From Paenibacillus oceani (GTDB lineage: Bacteria > Bacillota > Bacilli > Paenibacillales > NBRC-103111), in contig NZ_JACXJA010000037.1 of assembly GCF_014705615.1 (NCBI RefSeq), positions 45,837 through 109,836 of the forward strand: DNA of 64,000 nt. Reading direction: 5' to 3'. The notes below the pieces were generated by a model. The model ran no database searches. It was given only the letters and a program-made list of their open reading frames with translations, and was not told the origin of the DNA. The stretch's first letter is position 1; every line of letters begins with the position of its first letter. Both the position numbers and the translations under genes were made by a program. This document shows, one piece after another, positions 26,514 through 34,946 of this stretch.

Positions 26514-26978
26514 ATGTCCTATATCGTCGATTTCAAACAAGTATCTACGGTCGGTTTAGAGTCTTCACCTGTTGCAGAAGCGCTTGCCGGGTTGCGTGCT
26601 AATGAAGCCCGATACTTTATGAACAAATACAAGCACCCTTTTACCGTTGTACCGGCTAGCGAAAGCCAGGATACTCTTGATTATGTGAACCGAATTTTGA
26701 AAGAAGAGCGTGGTATCGAGTTTTCCAGCAAACCGTTAGAAACTTCGCGTTTTCAAGTGGAAAATATCCAAATGGCCTACGTTTTTTATGAGGACGGTCT
26801 TGGGGTTAACGTCATGTATACGGTTGATGATCCCAAGAAGCGGGCTGTTGGTTTTAAGCTTTCTGTAGGGATGGAGGTACCCCAGGAGCTGGAAGGGAAG
26901 TTCAAGTTTGCAAGGCAAAATTCGAAACTGGCTGGAACAATCCGTGGCTCGTTTTTTGTAATTAAAGGCGAATATTAA
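26514..26978 (+). CDS. Conserved hypothetical protein
   Basis: 154 residues. The ATG at 26514 lies 8 nt after AGGAG (26501-26505) and is better placed than the ATG at 26508. No signal peptide or membrane segment. The sequence is alpha/beta with a balanced charge (VEALAGL-type helix, then VENIQMAYVFYEDGLGVNVMYTVDD and KLAGTIRGSFFVI). I do not recognise a family. It lies 44 bp after the SRPBCC gene and may share its transcript, ending at the terminator at 27031-27059. Confidence 0.7.
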   Translation: MSYIVDFKQVSTVGLESSPVAEALAGLRANEARYFMNKYKHPFTVVPASESQDTLDYVNRILKEERGIEFSSKPLETSRFQVENIQMAYVFYEDGLGVNVMYTVDDPKKRAVGFKLSVGMEVPQELEGKFKFARQNSKLAGTIRGSFFVIKGEY

Positions 26979-27030
26979 GCGCTGATACGGTTACCTCTGC
27001 CCGTTCTCACTACAACCAAATCGCATCCCT

Positions 27031-27059
27031 GGCTTCGATCCTATTGATCGAGGCTTTTT
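27031..27059 (+). terminator. Rho-independent terminator after the ArsR-SRPBCC group
   Basis: GCTTCGATC, CTATT loop, GATCGAGGC then TTTTT: 9-bp stem with one wobble. The remaining 27060-27245 stretch is AT-rich and shows no supported gene. Confidence 0.8.
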
Positions 27060-27245
27060 CGTTTGAAGTCGAAGTCTTAGACAAGGCTCAGATTGGGAAC
27101 ATATTTACTCAAACTCAAGCCCTAGGAAGTCGGATGTCAAACCTTAGTATAAAGAAGAAACAGAGAGCTCACTTGGAGGTGAATATAAAAAGTTTCGAAA
27201 TAATGAACAAGTATCGAATAAGATGACGAGTCCATATCATTACAT

Positions 27246-27266
27246 TATAATGGAACTGGAGTTCCA
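27246..27266 (+). promoter_or_regulatory. -10 box and palindromic operator upstream of the RND efflux operon
   Basis: TATAAT (27246-27251) overlaps the start of TGGAACT-GG-AGTTCCA (27251-27266), a palindrome with 7-bp arms at the position of transcription start. The -35 is weak (around 27223). A repressor or MerR-type activator could bind here; no regulator gene is adjacent. Confidence 0.55.
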
Positions 27267-27305
27267 ATCACGCAGGACTACAAGTTTATAGAGAGAGGTA
27301 GAGAA

Positions 27306-28628
27306 ATGGATGACTGGAAATCGAATCGTAGGAAGAAAATTTCGCTTTCTGTACTGACCTGGGGGGTTGTGGCGTTACTTTCGAGCGCTTGCTCGATTCA
27401 AGCAGGGAATGAGGATGCGGAAATCATTGCCGCGAACATACAGACGGTTGAGGTGATTACGGTGCAGCCGGAGCCTGTTCTGGATCGGTATGCGCTGGCA
27501 GGCACCCTGCAATCGGTGAAGGAGGCTGTCGTCTCTTTCGAAGTGGATGGCCGGGTTACCGAGACTTTCGTACAAGCGGGGGACGTCATTAAGGCGGGAG
27601 ACGTTCTGGCGTCGCTCGATGCATCGAATTACAAGTTTCAATTGAATCGGGCGGAAGCCGCGATCGGGCAAGCCGAAGCGGCAGTCCGTCAGGCGGAGGC
27701 TTCCGTCGCAGCCGCGACGGTGGGTGTAGAGAATGCGCGGCAATCGAGGGACGTCTTGAGTAAAAACGGAGAGGCGCTTACCCAGGAAGCTTTTCGCAAA
27801 GCGACGTACGAATTGAACAAGGTAGAGTCTAGCTATAAAGACGGAAGCGCTTCGGAGACGGATATGAACAACGCGCGTTTGGCCTACAAACAAGCGGAGA
27901 CCAACTATCTCAACGCGAAGGCGCAAAGCGAACAGTCGTCGTCAGGCGTCACGTCCGCTGAAGCGACGCTGGCGCAGGCACGCGCGGGACTCGAGCAGGC
28001 CAGAGCGGCTGGGCGGGAAGCGCTTGTAGGACGGGATCAAGCACAGATGGCCGTCGACAAGTCTTCGCTTCTCTCCCCGATCGAGGGCGTCGTGCTGGAG
28101 AAGTTCGTCTCGGCGTGGCAACTGACGGGCGGAGGTCAGCCTGCTTTCCGGATCGGCGACATGACGCAGTTGAAGGTCGTGCTTCCCGTACCGGATCAAG
28201 AAATCCGCAAATGGACCGTCGGACAAGAGGTGGCGCTTACGTTATACGGAGAGTCCCGGAATGGGACGGTCAAAAACGTGTATCCTACAACGAACTCAAG
28301 CACCGGGTCAGTGAACGTCGAGGTGCTCGTGCCGAATGCGAAGGCGGACTGGCTGCCGGGACAAGTCGTGAAGGCTGCACGAACGTCGACCGGAGAAACG
28401 GGGATTCTCGTCCCTGTCGAGGCGGTCGTCAGTACAGGCAGCGAACCCTACGTCTTCAAAATGGTCAGCGGCAAAGCGGTGAAGACGAACGTCACGCTCG
28501 GAGAGCTTACAAACAATCGGCTTCAAGTGACTTCAGGCGTTTCGTCAGGCGATCAAATCGTCACCAAGGGGGCGTACAAATTGTTTGATGGCGATTCGAT
28601 CGCGACAGCCGGGGAGCGTGCCAAGTGA
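27306..28628 (+). CDS. RND efflux membrane-fusion (adaptor) lipoprotein
   Basis: 440 residues. The N-terminal hydrophobic segment ends LLSSAC, a plausible lipobox (Cys near residue 29), so the protein is probably anchored to the outer face of the membrane. The order is beta-barrel/lipoyl half (VSFEVDGRVTETFVQAGDVIKAGDVLASLD), a long Ala/Gln/Glu-rich coiled-coil hairpin (about 110-260), the second lipoyl half (LLSPIEGVVLEKFV) and a C-terminal barrel with VVSTGSEPYVFKMVSGKAVKTNVTLG. It is the adaptor for the pump encoded next, with a GTGA overlap (translational coupling). Confidence 0.92.
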   Translation: MDDWKSNRRKKISLSVLTWGVVALLSSACSIQAGNEDAEIIAANIQTVEVITVQPEPVLDRYALAGTLQSVKEAVVSFEVDGRVTETFVQAGDVIKAGDVLASLDASNYKFQLNRAEAAIGQAEAAVRQAEASVAAATVGVENARQSRDVLSKNGEALTQEAFRKATYELNKVESSYKDGSASETDMNNARLAYKQAETNYLNAKAQSEQSSSGVTSAEATLAQARAGLEQARAAGREALVGRDQAQMAVDKSSLLSPIEGVVLEKFVSAWQLTGGGQPAFRIGDMTQLKVVLPVPDQEIRKWTVGQEVALTLYGESRNGTVKNVYPTTNSSTGSVNVEVLVPNAKADWLPGQVVKAARTSTGETGILVPVEAVVSTGSEPYVFKMVSGKAVKTNVTLGELTNNRLQVTSGVSSGDQIVTKGAYKLFDGDSIATAGERAK

Positions 28629-31600
28629 TCGAATACGTCATCAAAAAACGGAAAATTACGCTGCTCTTTCTCCTGATGGCGCTGATCGTAGGCTTTTTTG
28701 GATTTTCCCAGCTGCCGCGCCAAGAAATGCCGGACGTCGTCATTAAACAGGCGCTCGTGACGACGATCTATCCCGGAGCGGCTCCGGAGAAGGTCGAGCA
28801 GACAGTTACGAAGGTCATCGAACAGAAGATCAAGGAAATTCAAGGCATCAAAACGATCACCTCCACTTCGCATAACGGGTACTCGTCCATTCTGGTGCAG
28901 GCGGACGACGATGCGGATGCGGCTAAGAAGTGGGACGAGCTGCGCAAAAAGGTGCAGGATGCCCAGGCGGGCTTGCCCAAAGACGCGGAAGCGCCAGTCG
29001 TCAATGACGATCTCGCCAAGTCGTTCATCGAGCAATTCGCGATTACAGCCGATCGCCCGGAGGAGCTTCATAGTTTGGTCGATCTGATGGTGACGTGGAA
29101 GGATCAGCTTCGCACCGTGCCCGGTGTCGCGGGCGTCGACATCCGGGGGCTGCCGGAGCGGGAAGTCCGCGTCGAGGTGGATGCGCAGAAGCTTGGGCAG
29201 CTCGGCATCCCTTGGGAGCAAGTGCTGAACTCGCTGCAAGGCTATAACGATCGTGTCCCGACAGGCAGTCTCGATTTCGGAAGTCGCGAGTATTTGCTGA
29301 CAGTGCCGGAGGCGCAAGAGGCTCAAATCTTGAACCGGGTCATCGTCACGCAAACGCAAAGCGGTTCGCCGGTTTATTTGCGAGATATCGGGAGCGCGAC
29401 GTTCACGTATAAGAAAACGGACTATTATGCGTATTACAATGGAAAACCGGCAATCACGATCAGTTTGAACAGTGAAACGGGCAGTGACGTTCCTACGATG
29501 AACCGGCTTGTAAACGAAGAAATGAACAAGCTGGCTCCCAGCTTGCCCGGACATCTGAAGCTGGAGTCGCTGTTCGCTCAAAACGATCGGGTCAATGAAC
29601 TATTTGCCGAGCTTAGCAAGGAGCTGTTAATCGCCATAGCGGCGGTTATCCTGATCTGTACACTCGGACTGAATCTGCTTACTTCGGCAACTGTGGCGCT
29701 TGCGATTCCGTTTTCCATCGGACTCGGGTTCATCTTTTTGCCGGCGCTTGGCATCACCTTGAATCAAATTTCCATCGTCGGCCTCATCATTGTACTCGGA
29801 CTTCTGGTCGACGACGCCGTCGTCGTTAATGACAACATCGAGAGGCGAATGTCGGCGCTCGGGGAAAGTCCGGCCGTCGCCGCAGTTAACGGGACGAAAG
29901 AGGTGTCGATCTCGATTCTGACCGCGACTCTTGCGACGATCGCCGCGTTCGCGCCGCTGTTGTTTTTGCAGGGCGACATCGGCGCCTTCATCAAGCCGAT
30001 TCCGACCGTCGTTTCGCTGACGATGCTGGCGTCCATGGTCATGTCGCTCACGATCATTCCGATCTTCCGAGGCTGGTACGATGGAAAGCGCCAGAAGGCG
30101 GGGCAGTTTAAGCAAAAACCTTCCGGGTTCCTCGGGAAGCAGTTCCAAACGGTAACGGGCATCTATGCGGGACGGTGGATGGCCAAGGTGCTGGAACGGC
30201 CGCTCATTACGGGGCTGGCCGGTCTGCTGATCGGCACAGCGGCGTACTCGCTTGCCTTGTTTACGCCAATCGAGCTGTTCCCGGATTCGGAACGGCCGGA
30301 AGCGACGATCAACATCCGGATGCCGGCGGGAACCTCCCTTGTTGAGACTGACCGGGTCGTCCGTGAAATCGCCGATTGGGTCGTGTCGCAGCCGGAAACG
30401 GAGCGAATCACGTATGCGGCCGGCGGAGGCGCCCCGACGTTGTTCAGCGACATCGCATCCGGATCTCCACCGTCCAGTCCGACGACCGGGCAGCTCCAGA
30501 TTATTGGGGTCAAAGACAAATTCGACCGCGAAACGACGGTAGGGGCCTGGCAGTCGCATCTGAACGCCGCATACCCGGGTGCGAATCTCAGTATCCATGT
30601 CCCGCAGCTCGGTATACCGGTCGGTTCGCCGGTATCGATCCGTCTGAGCGGCGAGAACTTGAGTGAGCTTCAGGCGATGGCCGACGAAGTGAAAGTTGCG
30701 GTCGCCGGCGTCCAGGGCACAGTGAACGTGATGGACGATATGGGGATCGAGCGGTACAACCTGACTTTTCAGCCGAATCAGGAAGCCATGGATCGCTATA
30801 TGGTCAGCTACAACGACTTGACCCGGACCTTGCTGCTGGTCGGCCAAGGCTTAACCGTCAGCCAATTCGACACCGGACGGGAGCTTGTGGACATCAATCT
30901 GTATGTGGCTAAGAACGAGGCCGAGCCGAATGTATTGTATCAACAAGTGCAGGTGACGAACGCCCAAGGCCGTCAAATCCCTTTGTCGCAACTGACGACA
31001 ATGGTTCCCGGGTTCTCGATCCCGCAGATCAATCGGTATAACCTCGAGCGGACTGTAACGATTACCGCCGACGTATCCGGCCGGACTGCGACCGAAGTAA
31101 TGGCCGAGGTGCAGAAAAAGCTAACGGACCTCAAGTTCCCGGACGGCTACGAATGGAGTATCGGCGGTGAAACGTCGGAACAAGCGGATATATTCGCGAG
31201 TCTCGGCAAGCTTTCGATCATCGTCGCCTTCCTGATCGTGCTTCTGATGACGATGCAGTTTTACTCGCTTTCATTGCCGCTGCTGATCATGACGACCGTG
31301 TACCTGGCTGCGGCCGGAGGGATTCTTGGCATTTTCTTGACAGGTATGCCGATCGGTTTCATGAGCATTATGGGCATTATATCCCTTGCGGGTGTCGTCG
31401 TGCGGAACGGGATCGTTCTTATCGAGTTTATCGAGGAAGCGCGTCACCATGGAATGGAGCTGAAGGAAGCTGTTATGCAGGCCGCGTCTGCCCGCTTCCG
31501 TCCGATTGTGCTGACATCGCTCACGGCGATCGTCGGTATGATTCCGATCGCGACGATCGGGGATATTTTGTTCCGTCCGCTTGCCATGACGATTATTTTC

Positions 31601-31744
31601 GGGATGATTTTCTCGACGATCTTGACGCTGTTCGTCGTGCCGTCTCTGTATATGGTGCTCGCGAACTTGAAATTGAAACGTAAAGAAAAGCTGAATGAGC
31701 CTAAACCTGCTGCGAATTCCTTCACGCAGAGCTCCGGCAGCTGA
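28625..31744 (+). CDS. RND-family efflux pump (AcrB/HAE type)
   Basis: 1039 residues, full length for the family, starting at GTG (28625) that overlaps the adaptor stop. It has an N-terminal TM helix, a periplasmic-type loop (KVEQTVTKVIEQKIKEIQGIKTI), TM2-6 with the proton-relay motif GLLVDDAVVVNDNIERRM, a second large loop, and TM8-12 ending AMTIIFGMIFSTILTLFVVPSLY. It uses the proton gradient to export hydrophobic compounds. Without an outer membrane, the pump and adaptor would release substrate at the wall side. The substrate may be a drug, lipid or peptide. The terminator at 31822 follows. Confidence 0.93.
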   Translation: MIEYVIKKRKITLLFLLMALIVGFFGFSQLPRQEMPDVVIKQALVTTIYPGAAPEKVEQTVTKVIEQKIKEIQGIKTITSTSHNGYSSILVQADDDADAAKKWDELRKKVQDAQAGLPKDAEAPVVNDDLAKSFIEQFAITADRPEELHSLVDLMVTWKDQLRTVPGVAGVDIRGLPEREVRVEVDAQKLGQLGIPWEQVLNSLQGYNDRVPTGSLDFGSREYLLTVPEAQEAQILNRVIVTQTQSGSPVYLRDIGSATFTYKKTDYYAYYNGKPAITISLNSETGSDVPTMNRLVNEEMNKLAPSLPGHLKLESLFAQNDRVNELFAELSKELLIAIAAVILICTLGLNLLTSATVALAIPFSIGLGFIFLPALGITLNQISIVGLIIVLGLLVDDAVVVNDNIERRMSALGESPAVAAVNGTKEVSISILTATLATIAAFAPLLFLQGDIGAFIKPIPTVVSLTMLASMVMSLTIIPIFRGWYDGKRQKAGQFKQKPSGFLGKQFQTVTGIYAGRWMAKVLERPLITGLAGLLIGTAAYSLALFTPIELFPDSERPEATINIRMPAGTSLVETDRVVREIADWVVSQPETERITYAAGGGAPTLFSDIASGSPPSSPTTGQLQIIGVKDKFDRETTVGAWQSHLNAAYPGANLSIHVPQLGIPVGSPVSIRLSGENLSELQAMADEVKVAVAGVQGTVNVMDDMGIERYNLTFQPNQEAMDRYMVSYNDLTRTLLLVGQGLTVSQFDTGRELVDINLYVAKNEAEPNVLYQQVQVTNAQGRQIPLSQLTTMVPGFSIPQINRYNLERTVTITADVSGRTATEVMAEVQKKLTDLKFPDGYEWSIGGETSEQADIFASLGKLSIIVAFLIVLLMTMQFYSLSLPLLIMTTVYLAAAGGILGIFLTGMPIGFMSIMGIISLAGVVVRNGIVLIEFIEEARHHGMELKEAVMQAASARFRPIVLTSLTAIVGMIPIATIGDILFRPLAMTIIFGMIFSTILTLFVVPSLYMVLANLKLKRKEKLNEPKPAANSFTQSSGS

Positions 31745-31821
31745 GAATGAAACGGTCCTGGGCGAAGGGGTTAAACCGTTGAGGCGGAAGCGATCATAAA
31801 TCACAATCGTTTTCCCAGGAA

Positions 31822-31856
31822 GGGAGGGCCCCATAAGCAGGGGCGCTCCCTTTTTA
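31822..31856 (+). terminator. Rho-independent terminator of the RND operon
   Basis: GGGAGGGCCCC, ATAAGCA, GGGGCGCTCCC then TTTTT: 11-bp GC-rich stem with an internal G-G mismatch. Confidence 0.88.
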
Positions 31857-31955
31857 TTTTCAAGTCGCAGCACGAAGGAGGTTAACAATCAAGCTATATG
31901 GAACGGCTACCTATGGGAAGTTCACGGGAGGTCGTTTGGACAAGTTGGATACGCG

Positions 31956-32190
31956 CTAACCACCGTTCGTCTTCTTATAGTCGCGAGGCGACATGCCGGC
32001 GTACTTTTTGAACAAGCGGGAGAAATAAAACACGTCGCGGTATCCGAGCGCCGTAGCGATCACCTTAAATGTACGCTCGGTGCTGATCAGCAGCTTTTTC
32101 GCTTCCGCCACCTTAAGCCGGTGAACGTATTCGTGCAGCGGGTAGCCGGTCACCTTTTTCACCGTCCGTTTCAAGGTGGAGATTGTGCGA
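31956..32190 (-). pseudogene. Truncated AraC-family regulator (C-terminal HTH only)
   Basis: Only the last ~78 codons of an AraC protein remain: STLKRTVKKVTGYPLHEYV, then the complete second helix-turn-helix FKVIATALGYRDVFYFSRLFKKYAGMSPRDYKK and stop. The sensor domain and most of the first helix-turn-helix are missing, and the frame upstream of about 32190 reads unrelated sequence. The cut end lies beside another gene fragment on the opposite strand (32259-32426), so a deletion joined two gene remnants here. Confidence 0.75.
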
Positions 32191-32258
32191 ACAGCAGAGC
32201 AAGAACAAGGCATGGAGAAAGACTGGTGCTTCGAAATGGGTAGGGGATGAACCGGTGC

Positions 32259-32426
32259 ATGATGGACTACAATGTGCTGCCCATGCAGGGCGGTGCCGCA
32301 TCGCTAGGGGAGGCGGCACAGCGGTGGAAGCAGCTACATGTTACGGAAGGGATCGTCTTGACGACACCGGATGGGAGCAAAACGTACAGGCTGTCGATCA
32401 ACAAGAGGATCGGCGATCGGAGTTAA
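32259..32426 (+). pseudogene. Short fragment resembling the end of a tail-fibre-like or beta-helix protein
   Basis: A 55-codon open frame that reads ...LGEAAQRWKQLHVTEGIVL then TTPDGSKTYRLSINKR. The pattern L-G-x-x-x-x-R-W-K-x-L-(H/Y)-V ... (S/T)PDG is familiar from C-terminal repeats of tail-fibre-like surface proteins. It has no convincing start but is followed by a plus-strand hairpin terminator (32435-32477), suggesting it is the true 3' end of a lost plus-strand gene. It abuts the truncated AraC gene. Confidence 0.5.
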
Positions 32427-32434
32427 GAGGTAGC

Positions 32435-32477
32435 AAACACACGTTACAGAACGTTTGTTCATCGGTAGCGTGTGTTT
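32435..32477 (+). terminator. Hairpin terminator
   Basis: AAACACACGTTAC (32435-32447) pairs with GTAGCGTGTGTTT (32465-32477), 13 bp with one wobble. CTTTT follows on the plus strand. It lies between the plus-strand fragment and the minus-strand SBP gene and may serve both. Confidence 0.7.
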
Positions 32478-32486
32478 CTTTTATGA

Positions 32487-33776
32487 TTATTTTTTTTCCT
32501 CGTCCAGGAACTTGTTATGCTTTTCCTCCGCTTCGTGCAGCACCGTATTCAAATCTTTTCCGCCTAACAACAGGTCGAGCGCCTCGTTAATGACAGTGGA
32601 GCTTTTGCCGTCATATAAAGCGGGCGGCAAGTAAGGAGCAGGCACGCTTTTAAAGATGGACTCGATTCGTTTGCCCTTCACATGGGGCATATCTTGTCCG
32701 ATCGCTTTCTTGATCGCCGGGTTTTTCAACGGCGATTGTCTTCCAAGCTGTCTAGCTCCGATCAACTGGGCCTCTTCCGATGTTACCGCATCCATAACTT
32801 TAATAACATCGTCCATATGCTTGCTCGTTTTTAGCGGCATCACGTAGTTCCCGTCTACCTGGCCGTAAACATTCGGCAATTCCTTATAGCTCGGGTATTG
32901 AGCCAAATCCCAGTCCAGCCCTTGCTCGGTCGGTTCCTTCAGAAACGGGATAATGTTGATTGTCGCCAGCATGGCAATATTTTGTTCGGTCCAGAACGGC
33001 GAGCGCAATGATCCTTTTTTGAATTCGTTTCCAGGTATGGTGTAGATTGCTCGCGCCAATTCGAATGTTTTTCTCCATTTGTCGGATTGAAGCAGCGACT
33101 TGTTTGTCGCCGGATCGACGGTTAGCGCGGACAGCGGTCTTGCAAGCCGCTCTATTTTCTCGGGATCGAGACCTTTGTAACTCACGCCCGCATCCGTGCG
33201 GGTTAGTTTTTTGGCCAACTCGATAACATCTTCCCAGAGCATGCCGTCTTTCGGAAAATCGACGCCAAATTTGTTGAATATCGTTTTGTTATAGTACAAA
33301 GCGTTGAAGTTGACCGTATACGGGAGGGCGTAAATCTCCCCTTTATCGGAGGTGACTTTGATGGCGTCGATGTAGGCTTGATCAAACCGGGTCAAATCGA
33401 CTTGGTGTTTCTTCAAATGCCCTGTGAGATCCTCAAGAAGATCCATGCTGCGCAGCGACGGAATGCCTCCCTGGGTAATCAGATTCATATCGGGCGGACT
33501 TCCCGCCATAATAAGCTCCGTAAGCGTATTGCCTTTCCCTCTTTTGATCAATTCCAACGTAATATGAGGATGCTTTTTCTTGACCGGGTCTACAAACAGC
33601 TTCTGAAAATCTTCATCCGCAATCGTAACCATCGGATAAATCGTGAGCGTTACCGGTTTTTTCGTTTCCTGAACGATTCCCTTTGCCGGCAATTCGGTCT
33701 CTCCAGCATTGTCCCCACATCCCGATGCGACGGACAGCGCACCGATCGCTACGGCAAAAAACAACACTTTTTTCAT
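32487..33776 (-). CDS. Sugar ABC transporter solute-binding lipoprotein
   Basis: 429 residues. The signal peptide ends VASGC with lipidated Cys20. The CUT1-type receptor core is visible: GEIYALPYTVNFNALYYNK, FGVDFPKDGMLWEDV, and the terminal KDLNTVLHEAEEKHNK, a variant of the DVNTALR tail. Ribosome site AGGGGGGATC upstream on the minus strand. It is divergent from the AraC gene at 33948, which likely controls it together with the beta-helix gene at 34947. No permease is encoded nearby. The ligand is unknown, presumably a product released by the exported beta-helix protein. Confidence 0.92.
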   Translation of the reverse strand: MKKVLFFAVAIGALSVASGCGDNAGETELPAKGIVQETKKPVTLTIYPMVTIADEDFQKLFVDPVKKKHPHITLELIKRGKGNTLTELIMAGSPPDMNLITQGGIPSLRSMDLLEDLTGHLKKHQVDLTRFDQAYIDAIKVTSDKGEIYALPYTVNFNALYYNKTIFNKFGVDFPKDGMLWEDVIELAKKLTRTDAGVSYKGLDPEKIERLARPLSALTVDPATNKSLLQSDKWRKTFELARAIYTIPGNEFKKGSLRSPFWTEQNIAMLATINIIPFLKEPTEQGLDWDLAQYPSYKELPNVYGQVDGNYVMPLKTSKHMDDVIKVMDAVTSEEAQLIGARQLGRQSPLKNPAIKKAIGQDMPHVKGKRIESIFKSVPAPYLPPALYDGKSSTVINEALDLLLGGKDLNTVLHEAEEKHNKFLDEEKK

Positions 33777-33947
33777 ACGATCCCCCCTGGAAAAATAACG
33801 TGGCAGAACTTACTGTTCTCGTGTATAACCTTATCGCATCCCGACCTGATTATCGCTTTCTTCTTTGCCTTTTTGAACCGAAAATGCCGCAAATTTTGAT
33901 GTAAATTTCACCGCGGTTTGTTATTGTATGGACTAGGAGGCGATCAA
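33777..33947. promoter_or_regulatory. Divergent promoter region, SBP and AraC genes
   Basis: 171 bp between two divergent starts. Ribosome sites are clear on both sides (AGGGGGG for the SBP, TAGGAGG at 33934-33940 for AraC). I cannot fix the promoter boxes with confidence. Confidence 0.4.
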
Positions 33948-34802
33948 ATGAATGCGCTTAAGGGTACTAATGGGGTAAGAGCCAGCTCGCATTATTTCTC
34001 CATCAAGAGTGACAAGCGTTCCGAGCATTTCGATATGAGCACGCTTCACTTCCATGCCAATTTCGAAATCTATTACTTGTTGTCGGGCGAAAGGAACTAC
34101 TTCATTCAAAATCGGCTATATCGCATATCCAAGGGCGATCTTGTCTTCATTAACCCTTACGATGTGCATAAGACGATGGTGGCGAGAGTGCCCGAACACG
34201 AACGGATTGTAATGTATTTTCAAAAAGAGCTGATCGGGCCGCATCATCGTTTGCTGAAGGATGGTTGCTCCCCATTTTGCACGGGAAACCCGATACTGTC
34301 TCTCGATGTTCATGAGCAGCGCATCGCGGAGGAATTGTTTTACAAAATAATGGCGGAACATAAAAATCGGGGAAAGGAGTACGAAGTCTGCATCGGAGCG
34401 CTTGTGCTGGAATTTCTCATATTCGCTTTGAGATGCAACGAGAAACGATTGAACCGTCCGGCAGAGGATGTCAGTCCGAATCATAAGAAAGTGTTGGACA
34501 TCGTCCGCCATATTCATGACCGCTTTCATGAACGGCTCTCACTTGACGTTCTTTCCAAACGGTTTTATATGAGTCCCACTTATTTGAGCCGAGTATTTAA
34601 GGCGACGATCGGGTTTTCTCTCGTGGAATTCATTACGATCGTCCGGATAAAAGAAGCCCAAAGACTGCTGCGGGAAACCGATTGCAAGGTGATCGAAATA
34701 TCGGAGGATGTCGGATTTGATAACTTTTCACATTTCGGGAAGTCGTTCAAGAAAATTACGAATTGCTCTCCGCTGCAATACCGAAAACGAACAAGAATGT
34801 GA
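33948..34802 (+). CDS. AraC-family transcriptional regulator
   Basis: 284 residues from the ATG at 33948 (AGGAGG at 33935-33940). An in-frame TTG at 33918 is rejected because it precedes the ribosome site. The cupin sensor has LHFHANFEIYYLLSGE and ISKGDLVFINPYDVHK (about residues 30-75). The AraC HTH pair is at about 185-280: LSLDVLSKRFYMSPTYLSRVFK and VIEISEDVGFDNFSHFGKSFKK. It is divergent from the SBP at 32487 and 144 bp ahead of the beta-helix gene at 34947, so it probably regulates both. Confidence 0.92.
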   Translation: MNALKGTNGVRASSHYFSIKSDKRSEHFDMSTLHFHANFEIYYLLSGERNYFIQNRLYRISKGDLVFINPYDVHKTMVARVPEHERIVMYFQKELIGPHHRLLKDGCSPFCTGNPILSLDVHEQRIAEELFYKIMAEHKNRGKEYEVCIGALVLEFLIFALRCNEKRLNRPAEDVSPNHKKVLDIVRHIHDRFHERLSLDVLSKRFYMSPTYLSRVFKATIGFSLVEFITIVRIKEAQRLLRETDCKVIEISEDVGFDNFSHFGKSFKKITNCSPLQYRKRTRM

Positions 34803-34946
34803 TAGTCCCGCATCACGCATAGCCTTCGTCATACGCAGTAATGGCAAAATTGGCGGGTTTTTCTCGACATGCGGCAAATAAGCAGAGGACAGAACTTGCA
34901 CTTTTCATTATGGTTAAGTGGAACCGAATAAAAGGGAGATGAGTTC

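Noticed and set aside
27044..27226. 60-codon frame between the hypothetical gene and RND operon
   Set aside because: It starts inside the terminator hairpin and has no ribosome site.
29627..30847. Long minus-strand frame opposite the RND pump (406 codons)
   Set aside because: Antisense to a full-length conserved pump; composition (Arg, Asp, Gln) and lack of motifs mark it as a shadow. The same applies to 28553-29581, 46913-47902 and 50404-51534.
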